Shown: one piece after another, positions 8,181 to 17,420 of the stretch
Numbering within the stretch: position 1 is the stretch's first letter
How the letters are laid out: every line of letters starts with the position of its first letter
The notes under the pieces: generated by a model
Seen by the model: the letters and a program-made list of their open reading frames with translations, nothing else
Told to the model about the DNA's origin: nothing
The model's database searches: none
Made by a program: the position numbers and the translations under genes
Source: an uncultured Bacteroidales bacterium
GTDB taxonomy: Bacteria; Bacteroidota; Bacteroidia; Bacteroidales; Bacteroidaceae
Assembly (NCBI GenBank): GCA_945836755.1
Contig: CAMAMB010000010.1
Coordinates: forward strand, 1-56,137
Length of the DNA stretch: 56,137 bases
Direction: 5' to 3'

Positions 8181-9416
8181 TCAATCAAACGCGTGGGGGT
8201 CTCGCTGTAGGAGGCTGACGATGGCAGCGGGCGGCCGCTGGTGGAGGAGTTCCTGCTTCATCCAGTCCATGTATGGGGCTACGTGGCTGAAGAATTGTCG
8301 ATAGCCTTTGCAGAGGTAGTTGAGGCCCGGCTCGCCTTCGGGGGTGTGGAGGAAGCGGTTTTTGGGACACTCGCCGTTGCAGGCGAAGAGCCAGGGACAC
8401 TGGCGGCAACGGTTGGGGAGGGTGGTGCGCTTGGCCTGCCCGAAGGCTCGCTGTCGCTCGCTGTACATCATCTCGACGAACGACTGCTCCCGCAGGTTGC
8501 CGAGGCGGTATTCGGGGAAGACGAAGTGGTCGCAACTGTAGACGTCGCCGTTCCACTCGAGGGCCGCGGCGTGGCCGCAGGTGGGGGCGAGGGTGCAGAT
8601 GCCCGGCGGCTGCCCCATCCAGTTGGCGAGGGTGGAGTCGAAGAGCTGGACGAAGCACTGGCCTACGTCGTGGTGTACCCATTCGTCGAAGAGGGTGCAG
8701 AGAAACGTGCCCCATGCCTCGGGGGTGACGCTCATGGGCAGCATGCCGCCTGCGCCGGCCTCGTCGACCGCGGCCAGCCGTCGGCCGTCGGCATGGGGCT
8801 GAAGGCGCTCGACGATGGGGGTGAACTGGAGATAGTGGCAGTCGATGCTGCGAAAGAAGCGGTAGAAGCCGAGGGGGTCGCCGACGTTGAGGTCGTTGAC
8901 CACGGCCAGCGCGTTCCACTCCACGCCGTGGCGGCGGAGCATCTCGATACCCTTCATGACCTGGACGAAGGAGGGCCGGCCGCTGCGGGTGCGGCGGTAG
9001 TGGTCGTGGATGGGCTGTGGCCCGTCGATGCTGACGCCCACAAGCCAGCCTTCGTCGCGGAAGAAGCGACACCACTCGTCGGTCAGCAGGGTGCCGTTGG
9101 TCTGTATGCAGTTGTCGATGACCCTCCCTGCGGCATACTTGCGTTGCAGCGCCACGGCGCGGCGGTAGAAGCTGAGCGGACGCATAAGCGTCTCGCCTCC
9201 GTGCCAGGTGAAGAGTACAGAGGGGGTGGTCTGTGCCTCTATGTAGGAGCGCACAAAGCGTTCGAGCATGGCATCGTCCATGACTTGGGCCTCGCCTTGG
9301 CCGTAGAGCTTGCTCTTTTCAAGGTAGTAACAATAGGCGCAAGAGAGGTTGCAACGCGACCCGGCCGACTTGGCCAGCACGTAGAAGGGCGACGAGAAGG
9401 GAGAGATGGTGGACAC
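8181..9416 (-). CDS. Radical SAM/SPASM enzyme, anaerobic sulfatase-maturase family
   Basis: The 411-aa product has the radical SAM cluster motif CxxxCxxC (C22, C26, C29 in RCNLSCAYCYY), then WHGGE and the SPASM cysteines (GICTLAPTCGH, YSCDH, CRQCPWLFACNGECP, YLCKGY). This organisation is that of anaerobic sulfatase-maturating enzymes, which oxidise a Cys or Ser of a sulfatase to formylglycine. I chose the GTG start at 9416 because the only good promoter element lies at 9458-9465. ATG codons further upstream in the frame would fall before transcription begins. No sulfatase is nearby, so the substrate is unproven; another SPASM peptide-modifying role is possible. Confidence 0.88.
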   Translation of the reverse strand: MSTISPFSSPFYVLAKSAGSRCNLSCAYCYYLEKSKLYGQGEAQVMDDAMLERFVRSYIEAQTTPSVLFTWHGGETLMRPLSFYRRAVALQRKYAAGRVIDNCIQTNGTLLTDEWCRFFRDEGWLVGVSIDGPQPIHDHYRRTRSGRPSFVQVMKGIEMLRRHGVEWNALAVVNDLNVGDPLGFYRFFRSIDCHYLQFTPIVERLQPHADGRRLAAVDEAGAGGMLPMSVTPEAWGTFLCTLFDEWVHHDVGQCFVQLFDSTLANWMGQPPGICTLAPTCGHAAALEWNGDVYSCDHFVFPEYRLGNLREQSFVEMMYSERQRAFGQAKRTTLPNRCRQCPWLFACNGECPKNRFLHTPEGEPGLNYLCKGYRQFFSHVAPYMDWMKQELLHQRPPAAIVSLLQRDPHAFD

Positions 9417-9457
9417 GGCAGGGGGGAGGCTGAGGGGTGTGACTGAGATTATGCGGA

Positions 9458-9496
9458 CAAAGGTAAGGCTTTTTCTAAGATAAATCCTTACCTTCG
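9458..9496. promoter_or_regulatory. Divergent promoter palindrome, maturase/sirtuin
   Basis: TACCTTTG reads leftward at 9465-9458 for the maturase. TACCTTCG reads rightward at 9489-9496 for the sirtuin. The two lie in an inverted repeat (AAGGTAAGG and CCTTACCTT) separated by 17 bp, so the promoters are mirror images and close enough to compete or share a regulator. Confidence 0.6.
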
Positions 9497-9573
9497 CCAT
9501 GACGAGGGGGAGCGTCGGCCACGTCAGTTGACGCAGCGCCGTCTCTCTCCACCCTAACCCTAACGTACAGACC

Positions 9574-10278
9574 ATGCAGAAATTAGTTATTCTGACCGGC
9601 GCCGGCATGAGCGCAGAGAGCGGCTTCAGCACCTTCCGCGACAGCGACGGCCTCTGGGAGCAATACCCCGTGGAGCAGGTGGCCACGCCCGAGGGCTGGC
9701 AGGCTGACCCTGACCTTGTGACCGACTTCTACAACGGCCTCAGGCGGCAGCTGGTCGGCGCTCAGCCTAATGCTGGCCACCTGGCCCTGGCCGAGATGGA
9801 GCGCGACTACGAGGTGACCATCATCACACAGAATGTGGACGACCTGCACGAGCGGGCCGGCAGCAGCCGCGTCATCCACCTGCACGGCGAGCTCATGAAG
9901 GTGACTTCAAGCCTCGCCCCCAATGACACGCGCTACATCCGCACTCTGCCGCCCCACCATCTCGAAGTGGCTCACGGCGAACGCGCCGGCGACGGCTCGT
10001 TACTGCGTCCGTGGATAGTATGGTTCGGCGAGGCTGTGCCCAACCTCGAAATGGCGGCGGCCGAGGTGGAACGTGCAGACATCTTCGTCATCATTGGCTC
10101 TTCGCTCAATGTCTACCCTGCGGCAGGCCTCATCCGCTTCGCGCCGCCGTCGGCGAAGTGCTATCTGATTGACCCTAAGGAGGTGAACGTGCACAGCCAC
10201 CACTCGATAGAGATCATCAGGGACGTGGCCTCACGCGGCGTCGAGGAACTGCGGCGGAGGCTGAACGACCGGGCATAA
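9574..10278 (+). CDS. cobB: NAD-dependent protein deacylase (sirtuin)
   Basis: The 234-aa protein is a compact bacterial sirtuin that removes acyl groups from lysine using NAD+. Visible motifs are GAGMSAESG (9-17, NAD binding), TFRDSDGLW, TQNVDDLH (85-92), and HGEL with catalytic H104. GSSLNVYPAAGL is the second NAD-binding element. The usual zinc-binding Cys pairs are absent: the region after HGEL runs MKVTSSLAPNDTRYI without cysteines. This resembles other Bacteroidetes sirtuins. It is transcribed divergently from the radical SAM gene and followed by a 21-bp repeat array. Confidence 0.93.
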   Translation: MQKLVILTGAGMSAESGFSTFRDSDGLWEQYPVEQVATPEGWQADPDLVTDFYNGLRRQLVGAQPNAGHLALAEMERDYEVTIITQNVDDLHERAGSSRVIHLHGELMKVTSSLAPNDTRYIRTLPPHHLEVAHGERAGDGSLLRPWIVWFGEAVPNLEMAAAEVERADIFVIIGSSLNVYPAAGLIRFAPPSAKCYLIDPKEVNVHSHHSIEIIRDVASRGVEELRRRLNDRA

Positions 10279-10332
10279 ACGGCCGGCCGGCTGTGGGGGC
10301 GCCCTGTGCGGCAGCCCCTTGGCGCCGCTGCC

Positions 10333-10627
10333 ATGCGGCCACACCGGCTCATCATGCGGCCACACTGCTTTGCCATGCGGCCACACTGCTTTGCCATGCA
10401 GCCACGCCGGCCCATCATGCGGCCACACTGCTTTGCCATGCAGCCACGCCGGCTCATCATACAGCCACACTGCTTTGCCATGCAGCCACACTGCTTTGCC
10501 ATGCAGCCACACTGCTTTGCCATGCGGCCACACTGCTTTGCCATGCGGCCACGCCGGCTCATCATGCGGCCACACTGCTTTGCCATGCAGCCACACCGGC
10601 TCATCATGCGGCCACGCCACCCCGGTC
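10333..10627 (+). repeat. 21-bp tandem array, 14 units, two unit types
   Basis: Units begin ATGCGGCCAC or ATGCAGCCAC at 10333, 10354, 10375, 10396, 10417, 10438, 10459, 10480, 10501, 10522, 10543, 10564, 10585 and 10606, always 21 bp apart. Two variants of the second half occur: A ends ACTGCTTTGCC and B ends near CCGGCTCATC. Their order is B A A B A B A A A A B A B, then a degenerate last unit. Because 21 is a multiple of 3, several frames stay open through the array on both strands. Nothing suggests it is translated. It follows the sirtuin stop and precedes the kbl terminator. Confidence 0.93.
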
Positions 10628-10662
10628 ATGGCGGCCCGTTCACGGCCTTGTATCCTACGACA

Positions 10663-10695
10663 AAGCCCCTGCTTTCGCACTGAAAGCAGGGGCTT
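10663..10695. terminator. Bidirectional terminator, sirtuin/kbl
   Basis: AAGCCCCTGCTTTC (10663-10676) pairs perfectly over 14 bp with 10682-10695 around a 5-nt loop. It lies between convergent genes, 24 bp past the kbl stop. Confidence 0.85.
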
Positions 10696-10719
10696 CTGTA
10701 TGTCGGGGTGAAGCGGGCG

Positions 10720-11907
10720 TTATTTCAACACACCCAGCTCCTTGCCCACCTTGATGAAGGCAGCGATGCACTTGTCTAAGTGTTCGCGCTCGTGGCCTGC
10801 CGAGATCTGGACGCGGATGCGGGCCTGGTCCTTGGGTACTACGGGGTAGTAGAAGCCGGTGACGTAGATGCCTTCTTCCTGCATCTTCTGGGCATAGACC
10901 TGAGAGAGCTTGGCGTCGTAGAGCATAACGGCACAGATGGCGCTCTGGGTGGGCTTGATGTCAAAGCCGGCTGCCATCATCTTGTCGCGGAAGTAGTTGA
11001 CGTTCTCAACCAGCTTGTCGTGGAGGGCATTGCTCTCTTCGAGTATCTTGAAGGTCTCGATGGCAGCGCCGACGATGCCGGGGGCTACGGAGTTGGAGAA
11101 GAGGTAGGGGCGAGAGCGCTGACGGAGCATGTCGATAATCTCCTTACGACCGGTGGTGAAGCCACCCATGGCGCCGCCGAAGGCCTTGCCGAGGGTGCCG
11201 GTGTAGATGTCAACTCGGCCGTATGTGTTGAAGAACTCGCTGACGCCGTGTCCGGTGGGGCCTACTACGCCGGCGGAGTGGCTCTCGTCGACCATGACGA
11301 GGGCGTCATATTTTTCGGCGAGGTCGCATATCTTGTCCATGGGGGCTACGTTACCATCCATGGAGAATACGCCGTCAGTGACGATGATGCGGAAGCGCTG
11401 CTCCTGGGCAGCTTGCAGCTGACGCTCGAGGTCTTCCATGTCGGCGTTGGCGTAGCGGTAGCGCTTGGCCTTGCAGAGGCGTACGCCGTCGATGATGGAA
11501 GCGTGGTTGAGGGCGTCGGAGATGATGGCGTCATCGGCAGTGAGAAGGGGCTCGAATACACCGCCGTTCGCGTCGAAGCATGCAGCGTAGAGGATGGTGT
11601 CTTCTGTGTGGAAGTACTTGCTGATGGCCTGCTCCAGTTCCTTATGAACGTCCTGGGTGCCACAGATGAAGCGAACGCTTGACATACCGTAGCCACGGCG
11701 GTCCATCATTTCCTTGGCAGCCTTGACAAGGCGAGGATGGTTGGAAAGTCCGAGATAGTTGTTGGCGCAGAAGTTGAGCACTTCCTTACCCTTTACCTGA
11801 ATGGCAGCCTGCTGGGCGCCTTCGATGAGACGCTCTTCCTTGTAGAGGCCGGCCTTGCGAATGTCGTCCAGCTCCTGCTGGAGATGTGCTTGGAATTTGC
11901 CGTACAT
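10720..11907 (-). CDS. kbl: Glycine C-acetyltransferase (2-amino-3-ketobutyrate CoA ligase)
   Basis: This PLP enzyme of the alpha-oxoamine synthase family splits 2-amino-3-ketobutyrate with CoA into glycine and acetyl-CoA, the second step of threonine breakdown. The 395-aa product has the usual length. Diagnostic stretches are NFCANNYLGLSNHP, the GMSSVRFICGTQ segment, the cofactor motif VDESHSAGVVGPTGHG, and the PLP lysine in TGTLGKAFGGA near residue 240. The start at 11907 gives MYGKFQAHLQQEL, as in relatives. No threonine dehydrogenase gene lies next to it. A related family member such as a serine palmitoyltransferase-like enzyme is less likely given the close match of the N-terminus. Confidence 0.93.
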   Translation of the reverse strand: MYGKFQAHLQQELDDIRKAGLYKEERLIEGAQQAAIQVKGKEVLNFCANNYLGLSNHPRLVKAAKEMMDRRGYGMSSVRFICGTQDVHKELEQAISKYFHTEDTILYAACFDANGGVFEPLLTADDAIISDALNHASIIDGVRLCKAKRYRYANADMEDLERQLQAAQEQRFRIIVTDGVFSMDGNVAPMDKICDLAEKYDALVMVDESHSAGVVGPTGHGVSEFFNTYGRVDIYTGTLGKAFGGAMGGFTTGRKEIIDMLRQRSRPYLFSNSVAPGIVGAAIETFKILEESNALHDKLVENVNYFRDKMMAAGFDIKPTQSAICAVMLYDAKLSQVYAQKMQEEGIYVTGFYYPVVPKDQARIRVQISAGHEREHLDKCIAAFIKVGKELGVLK

Positions 11908-11996
11908 AGTGAGTAATGATTGTGTGTGGCCTGCGCGTTGCCTCGTGCCGAACATGAAGCGGGCGGCTATGCGGCAGACCTTTGTTAGAATTGGTG

Positions 11997-12004
11997 CAAA
12001 GGAA
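11997..12004 (-). promoter_or_regulatory. Weak -7-like element upstream of kbl
   Basis: On the minus strand this reads TTCCTTTG followed by C, one base off TAnnTTTG, and is 90 bp upstream of the kbl start. The TTTG further upstream is at the wrong distance (12 bp), so the call is weak. Confidence 0.3.
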
Positions 12005-12044
12005 ATGATTTTTTGGCAAATACCTGTCGGCTTGCTTCTAAATA

Positions 12045-12182
12045 TTATAAATATGCCGTCTCACTCCTCGTGTTTGTCGCCATGTAGGCGGGAGCTGTGG
12101 CCGTATGGGGGAGGCCGGGCGAAATGGCTCGGGCGAGGAAGGAGACCTTATCCTCCGGGATCTCCGCGTAGGCCTGTGCCAT
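12045..12182 (-). CDS. Possible 45-aa small protein or gene remnant
   Basis: A 46-codon frame starts with ATG at 12182 and reads [20 protein letters not shown] at its N-terminus; it ends with a stop at 12047-12045. The same frame is open for about 18 codons upstream (including SDGHADK) before a TAG. The composition looks protein-like, but I recognise no family and see no promoter. It lies in the 554-bp gap between kbl and pepT and could be a decayed gene end. Confidence 0.25.
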   Translation of the reverse strand: MAQAYAEIPEDKVSFLARAISPGLPHTATAPAYMATNTRSETAYL

Positions 12183-12376
12183 CTTGTCTGCATGGCCGTC
12201 GCTGCAAAGCACTTCAAGTGTCTGAATGCCAATAGGCTATTTCATAGGGCTCAGATGCTGAAAGCCATCAGCCGGGCAGGCGTTGCCCGTAAAAGTTATC
12301 CGGCCACCGCTGTCTGCCAGGCAGACCCACCTCCAAAAAACGGGGGTGGAAGGGGGTGGCTCTCGGCGAGTTTCAT
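12183..12376. other. Gap between kbl and pepT, little recognisable
   Basis: This is the remainder of the 11908-12461 gene-free stretch. It contains a CCACC/GGTGG inverted repeat around 12330-12354, next to a purine-rich tract, and then the pepT promoter. I see no RNA gene and no clear tandem repeat. Confidence 0.3.
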
Positions 12377-12384
12377 TAGCTTTG
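12377..12384 (+). promoter_or_regulatory. Promoter -7 element of pepT
   Basis: TAGCTTTG followed by C matches TAnnTTTG, 77 bp before the pepT start. No convincing -33 TTTG is seen. Confidence 0.5.
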
Positions 12385-12461
12385 CATGTTCCCATTCAAG
12401 CCGTTGCGCTGGCACGGCCACGGGGACAGCCTTCCTATCCACCTACATAGCACCTACAGTC

Positions 12462-13688
12462 ATGCACATCACTGAACGCTTTCTCAGCTACGTCAGCTTC
12501 GACACCCAGTCGGCCGAAGACACCGGCAAGACGCCCAGCACCGACAAGCAGTGGAACTTGGCCCGCCACCTTCGGCAAGAACTTATCGACCTCGGCCTCG
12601 AGGACGTGGAGCTCGACGAGATGGGCTACCTCTATGCCACCCTGCCCGGCAACTCTGCCAAGCCCGTGCCCACTATTGGCTTCATAGCCCACATGGACAC
12701 CTCGCCCGACTGCTCGGGCAAAGACGTGAAGCCCCGCATCGTCCGTCACTACGACGGCCGCGACCTCGTGCTCAACGAGGACTTGGGCATCGTCAGCAAG
12801 ATACAAACCTTCCCTGAGCTCTTAGACCACGTGGGCGAAGACCTCATCGTGACCGACGGCACCACCCTCCTCGGCGCCGACGACAAGGCCGGCATCGCCG
12901 AGATAGTGCAGGCCATGGACTACCTGCTCCACCACCCGGAGATAGAGCACGGCCCCGTGCGCATCGCCTTCAACCCCGACGAGGAGATAGGCCTGGGAGC
13001 CCACCACTTCGACGTAGAAAAGTTTGGCTGCCTGTGGGCCTACACCATGGACGGCGGAGAGCTGGGCGAGATAGAGTATGAAAACTTCAACGCAGCCGCC
13101 GCCAAGATTGACATCACCGGCGTCAGCGTACACCCCGGCTACGCCAAAGGCAAGATGGTCAACGCCATACAGATGGCCGCACGCCTCGCAGCCTCCCTGC
13201 CCACCCACGAAACGCCCGAACACACCCAGGACTACGAAGGCTTCTACCACCTCCTCTCCATGGAGGGCAACGTGGAGCATGCACGCCTCTCGCTCATCAT
13301 CCGCGACCACGACCGCAACCGCTTCGAGGCCCGCAAGCAGTTCGTGCGCGACGCAGCGGCCTGGCTCAACGCCCAGGCGGGCCGTCCCATAGCTGCCGTC
13401 ACCCTCACCGACCAATATTATAATATGCGCGAGAAGGTAGAACCCATGCCCCACATCGTAGAGACGGTGAAAGAGGCCATGCTCGCCCTCGGCATCACTC
13501 CCAAGGTGAAGGCCATACGCGGAGGCACCGACGGGGCCCAGCTCTCCTTCAAGGGGCTGCCCTGCCCCAATATCTTCGCCGGCGGCCTCAACTTCCACGG
13601 CCCCCACGAGTTCCTGCCCGTGCCGTCCTTAGAGAAAGCCTCAGCCCTCGTGGTCAAGATTATAGAACTCACCGCCCGGAAGGCCTGA
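12462..13688 (+). CDS. pepT: Peptidase T (tripeptide aminopeptidase, M20B)
   Basis: This cytoplasmic zinc enzyme removes the N-terminal residue of tripeptides. The 408-aa product matches PepT length. Metal and catalytic motifs are HMDTS (first metal His and Asp), LLGADDKAG (bridging Asp), NPDEEIG (catalytic and metal Glu), and [17 protein letters not shown]. The final metal His lies in LNFHGPHEF. The dimerisation domain follows around [14 protein letters not shown]. The start at 12462 ([17 protein letters not shown]) matches the family. The long in-frame extension upstream crosses the promoter at 12377 and was discarded. Confidence 0.95.
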   Translation: MHITERFLSYVSFDTQSAEDTGKTPSTDKQWNLARHLRQELIDLGLEDVELDEMGYLYATLPGNSAKPVPTIGFIAHMDTSPDCSGKDVKPRIVRHYDGRDLVLNEDLGIVSKIQTFPELLDHVGEDLIVTDGTTLLGADDKAGIAEIVQAMDYLLHHPEIEHGPVRIAFNPDEEIGLGAHHFDVEKFGCLWAYTMDGGELGEIEYENFNAAAAKIDITGVSVHPGYAKGKMVNAIQMAARLAASLPTHETPEHTQDYEGFYHLLSMEGNVEHARLSLIIRDHDRNRFEARKQFVRDAAAWLNAQAGRPIAAVTLTDQYYNMREKVEPMPHIVETVKEAMLALGITPKVKAIRGGTDGAQLSFKGLPCPNIFAGGLNFHGPHEFLPVPSLEKASALVVKIIELTARKA

Positions 13689-13813
13689 CTTCCGGCCTGC
13701 GTAGGGCTACCGGCGACAGCGCCTCCGCGCCTTGTGCCTCAGCCGCGCCGCCACCTCCCGCCCCCTCCTCTGCGCCCCGTCCGACGCCGAAGAGGGGGCG
13801 AATAATGTAAATA
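13689..13813. other. C-rich spacer after pepT
   Basis: A very C-rich spacer separates pepT from the dxs promoter. A GCCCCC stretch (around 13758) and GGGGGC (around 13793) could form a weak terminator stem. No clear tandem period was seen here. Confidence 0.3.
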
Positions 13814-13845
13814 TTTGTCCCCTTTAATAAAAACCACTACTTTTG
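13814..13845 (+). promoter_or_regulatory. Promoter of the dxs-trkA-trkH operon
   Basis: TTTG at 13814-13817 and TACTTTTG at 13838-13845 are separated by exactly 20 bp, one of the best two-part Bacteroidetes promoters in the window. The leader to the dxs ATG would be about 150 nt. Confidence 0.75.
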
Positions 13846-14000
13846 CGGAGTTATAGTGTCCACAAGGCCGCCGGCCCGCTTGCCCGGTAAGGCCGCTGCC
13901 ACAGCGCCTTCAGGCTCTGCCTCCCAGGGCGTGGCCGCTCGGTCCGGGCAACCTTCCACCCTACCGCGACCGACGGTGGACGCTGATAAATCAGACATAT

Positions 14001-15932
14001 ATGGCACAGCAACCATCCTTCCAATATCTCAGCCACATTGACAGCCCCGCCGACCTGCGCCGTCTGCCCTTGGAGGCCCTGCCTCAGGTATGCGACGAAC
14101 TGCGCCGGGACATCATCAATGAGCTGTCTGACAATCCGGGTCACTTCGCCTCCAGCCTTGGGACGGTCGAAGTGACGGTGGCGCTCCATTATGTGTTCGA
14201 CACCCCGCAAGACCGCATCGTCTGGGACGTGGGCCACCAAGCCTACGGCCACAAGATACTCACAGGACGCCGCCAAGCCTTCAGCACCAACCGCAAGTGG
14301 CACGGCCTCGCCCCCTTCCCCACTCCCAAGGAGAGCCCCTACGACACCTTCGCCTGCGGCCACGCCTCCAACTCCATCTCCGCAGCCCTCGGCATGGCCA
14401 TCGCCGCCGTCAGAAGCGGCCAGGAGAAGCGAAAGGTCGTGGCGGTCATAGGCGACGGAGCCATGAGTGGCGGACTGGCCTTCGAAGGGCTTAACAACGT
14501 CAGCTCCACCCCCAACAACCTGCTCATCATACTCAACGACAACCACATGAGCATAGACAAGGCCGTGGGCGGCATGAAGGAATATCTGCTCCACCTGCAC
14601 ACCAGCCCGTGGTACAACCGCCTGCGCTTCCGCCTCAGCAGGTGTCTCTCCCACTGGGGCATACTCAGCGAGAACGGCCGCAACAAGATACTCCGCTTCA
14701 ACAACTCCCTCAAGTCGCTGCTGGCCAACCAGCAGAACATCTTCGAGGGGCTCAACATACGCTACTTCGGGCCTACCAGCGGCCACGACGTCATTGAGCT
14801 TGTACGCGTGCTGCGCGAAATCAAAGACATGAGAGGCCCCAAGCTCCTCCACATACACACCGTCAAGGGCAAGGGCTACGAACCTGCCGAGCGCGAAGCC
14901 ACCCTCTGGCACGCCCCGGGGCGCTTCGACATAGCCACCGGACGCCGCCTCGTCGAGCAGACGGCCACCCCGCAGCCGCCTAAGTTCCAGGACGTCTTCG
15001 GCCACACGCTCCTCGAGCTGGCCGAGCAGAACGACCGCATAGTGGGCATCACCCCCGCCATGCCCACAGGCTGTTCCATGAACATCCTCATGGAAGCCCT
15101 TCCCTCCCGCGCCTTCGACGTGGGCATAGCCGAGGGCCACGCCGTCACCTTCTCCGCAGGCATGGCCAAGGAGGGGCTGCTGCCCTTCTGCAACATCTAC
15201 TCCTCCTTCGCCCAGCGAGCCTACGACAACGTCATCCACGACGTGGCGCTGCTCCACCTGCCCGTCGTCCTCTGCCTCGACCGCGCCGGCCTCGTAGGCG
15301 AAGACGGCCCCACCCACCACGGCGCTTTCGACCTGCCCTCCCTGCGACCCATACCCGGGCTCACCATCGCCTCCCCCTACAACGAGTGTGAGCTGCGCCG
15401 CCTCATGTTCACCGCCCAGCTGCCCGACAGCGGCCCCTGGGTCATACGCTACCCCCGCGGCAGCGGTTCGGTAGTCGACTGGCGCTGCCCCCTCGAGGCT
15501 GTGCCCGTGGGCAAGGGCCGCCGGCTCAAGGCGGGTGACCATGCCGCCGTGCTCTCGCTCGGTCCGCTCGGAGTGGCCGCCGCCGAGGCCATCCGCCGCG
15601 TCGAGAGCGCCAATCCTCATCTCACCATCGCCCACTACGACCTACGCTTCGTCAAGCCCCTCGACGACGACCTGCTCACCGAGGTAGCCCGCAGCGGATG
15701 CCCCATACTCACCGTCGAGGACGGAGCACGCCAGGGCGGAGCCGGTTCGGCCGTCATGGAGTGGATGAGCGACCACGGCTACAGCCCGACCATCGTGCGC
15801 CTCGGCCTGCCCGACCGCTTCGTAGAGCACGGCGCCGTCCACATACTCCACCACCTCTGCCACCTCGACGTCGAAGGCATTGCCGCCGCACTGACCGACC
15901 TCCTTGCCGCTAAGCCGGCCTCTCACGCATAG
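14001..15932 (+). CDS. dxs: 1-deoxy-D-xylulose-5-phosphate synthase
   Basis: This thiamine-diphosphate transketolase-like enzyme condenses pyruvate and glyceraldehyde-3-phosphate, the first step of the MEP isoprenoid pathway. The 643-aa product has the usual length. [14 protein letters not shown] contains the substrate His. [13 protein letters not shown] (151-163) with ILNDN (to 181) is the ThDP/Mg2+ motif. The pyrimidine domain begins near residue 330 ([12 protein letters not shown]) and includes [16 protein letters not shown]. The C-terminal transketolase domain starts near 490. It heads an operon with trkA (70-bp gap) and trkH (74-bp gap), an arrangement I recall from other Bacteroidales. 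Confidence 0.96.
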   Translation: MAQQPSFQYLSHIDSPADLRRLPLEALPQVCDELRRDIINELSDNPGHFASSLGTVEVTVALHYVFDTPQDRIVWDVGHQAYGHKILTGRRQAFSTNRKWHGLAPFPTPKESPYDTFACGHASNSISAALGMAIAAVRSGQEKRKVVAVIGDGAMSGGLAFEGLNNVSSTPNNLLIILNDNHMSIDKAVGGMKEYLLHLHTSPWYNRLRFRLSRCLSHWGILSENGRNKILRFNNSLKSLLANQQNIFEGLNIRYFGPTSGHDVIELVRVLREIKDMRGPKLLHIHTVKGKGYEPAEREATLWHAPGRFDIATGRRLVEQTATPQPPKFQDVFGHTLLELAEQNDRIVGITPAMPTGCSMNILMEALPSRAFDVGIAEGHAVTFSAGMAKEGLLPFCNIYSSFAQRAYDNVIHDVALLHLPVVLCLDRAGLVGEDGPTHHGAFDLPSLRPIPGLTIASPYNECELRRLMFTAQLPDSGPWVIRYPRGSGSVVDWRCPLEAVPVGKGRRLKAGDHAAVLSLGPLGVAAAEAIRRVESANPHLTIAHYDLRFVKPLDDDLLTEVARSGCPILTVEDGARQGGAGSAVMEWMSDHGYSPTIVRLGLPDRFVEHGAVHILHHLCHLDVEGIAAALTDLLAAKPASHA

Positions 15933-16002
15933 TCCCCTCTCGCTTCACGGCCACACATGCCGCCCACCCCTCACCCGCGGCGGCCGCCCCATCCCTCACG
16001 TC

Positions 16003-17346
16003 ATGAAGATCATCATCGCCGGAGCCGGAGCCGTAGGCACTCACCTCGCCAAGCTCCTCTCCAAAGAACACCACGACATCACCCTCTTGGACGAGAGCCC
16101 CGAAAAGCTCGAAGACCTCTCGCTCAATTTCGACATCATGACCCTCGCCCTGCCGCCCTGCTCCATCACAGCGCTCGAGCAGGCCGAAGCCCGACATGCA
16201 GACCTCTTCATAGCCGTCACCCCCGACGAGGCACACAACATGACGGCCTGCATGCTGGCTTCCAAGCTCGGAGCAAAACGCACCGTGGCACGTGTCGACA
16301 ACTACGAGTACACACTGCCACAACACCGCGACTTCTTCCGCACCGTAGGCATAGACTCCATCATCTACCCCGAGATGCTCGCCGGACGAGAGATACTCCA
16401 CAACATCAAGCGAAGCTGGACACGACAGTGGTGGGAGGTGCAAAACGGCGCCCTCATCCTGCTCGGAGTCAAGGTGCGCGCCAACGCACACATCCTCGAC
16501 CGTCCCCTCAAAGACCTCTGCGGACCTGACGCACCCTACCACATCGTAGCCATCAAGAGAGACGACGAAACCCTCATCCCACACGGCAACCACTGCCTGC
16601 GGGCAGGCGACATCGTCTACTTCATGACCACACCCGAAGCCGTCGACCTCATACGCCGCCTCGCAGGCAAGGAGGAATACCCCGACGTCGACAACATCTT
16701 CATCATGGGCGGAAGCAGCACAGCCGTACACCTCGTCAACAACATGCCCGACTTCATGCACGCCAAGATATTGGAGACAAGCACACTGCGGGCGCAACAC
16801 CTCGAAGAGGTCGTACACAACAGACACACCCTCATACTCCACGGCGACGGCCGCGACCTCGCCCTGCTCGAGGAGGAGGGCATACGCAAGGCACAAGCCT
16901 TCGCCGCCCTCACACAACACTCCGAACAGAACATCCTGGCCTGCCTCGCAGCCAAAAGACTGGGCGTCAGAAAAACCGTCGCCATGGTCGAAAACATGGA
17001 CTACATCAGCATGGCCGAAAGCCTCGACATCGGCACCATCATCAACAAGAAAACCTTCGCCGCCGACCACATCTACCAGATGATGCTGCGAGCCGATGTC
17101 ACCTCCGTCAAGAGCCTCACCGTGGCCAACGCCGACGTGGCCGAGTACCACGTCACCCCGCAAGCCCTCGTCACACGCCGGCCCGTCAAAGACCTCAACC
17201 TCCCCGACCGCGTCACCCTCGGCGGACTCGTACGCAACGGACACGGAGAGCTCATCAACGGACTCACACAGATACAGCCCGGCGACACCGTCGTGGCCTT
17301 CTGCCTGGCAGGAGGCATCAAGCGCCTCGAGCGCTACTTCAAGTAA
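16003..17346 (+). CDS. trkA: Trk potassium uptake regulatory protein TrkA
   Basis: This cytoplasmic NAD-binding ring protein gates the TrkH potassium channel. The 447-aa product has the duplicated layout: RCK-N domain 1 (MKIIIAGAGAVGTHLAKLL, GxGxxG at 7-12), RCK-C domain 1 (about 140-220), RCK-N domain 2 beginning VDNIFIMGGSSTAVHL (about 230), and RCK-C domain 2 (about 370-447). The second nucleotide site has GGSSTAV in place of the strict GxGxxG. The start at 16003 was chosen because the family begins exactly with MKIIIAGAG. TrkH is encoded directly downstream. Confidence 0.95.
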   Translation: MKIIIAGAGAVGTHLAKLLSKEHHDITLLDESPEKLEDLSLNFDIMTLALPPCSITALEQAEARHADLFIAVTPDEAHNMTACMLASKLGAKRTVARVDNYEYTLPQHRDFFRTVGIDSIIYPEMLAGREILHNIKRSWTRQWWEVQNGALILLGVKVRANAHILDRPLKDLCGPDAPYHIVAIKRDDETLIPHGNHCLRAGDIVYFMTTPEAVDLIRRLAGKEEYPDVDNIFIMGGSSTAVHLVNNMPDFMHAKILETSTLRAQHLEEVVHNRHTLILHGDGRDLALLEEEGIRKAQAFAALTQHSEQNILACLAAKRLGVRKTVAMVENMDYISMAESLDIGTIINKKTFAADHIYQMMLRADVTSVKSLTVANADVAEYHVTPQALVTRRPVKDLNLPDRVTLGGLVRNGHGELINGLTQIQPGDTVVAFCLAGGIKRLERYFK

Positions 17347-17360
17347 TCCGTCCCCCCACA

Positions 17361-17382
17361 CACCTATATATATTATATATCA
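17361..17382 (+). promoter_or_regulatory. AT-only island upstream of trkH
   Basis: Within a C-rich spacer, a run CCTATATATATT followed by ATATAT stands out, 40-60 bp before the trkH ATG. Similar islands precede rmuC, the GATase-M19 gene and sufE. It may be an internal promoter element or an unstructured ribosome entry region; neither is shown. Confidence 0.3.
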
Positions 17383-17420
17383 CATGGTGACACCGCCCCC
17401 GCGGCCCACTTCTAAGCTCC

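Noticed and set aside
10293-10754. Long open frames through the 21-bp array as a repeat protein
   Set aside because: Openness in several frames on both strands follows from a unit length divisible by three with no stops. There is no promoter, no start context and no recognisable domain.
13846-14000. Riboswitch in the 150-nt dxs leader
   Set aside because: I looked for thiamine-type (CUGAGA) and cobalamin-type motifs and found none.
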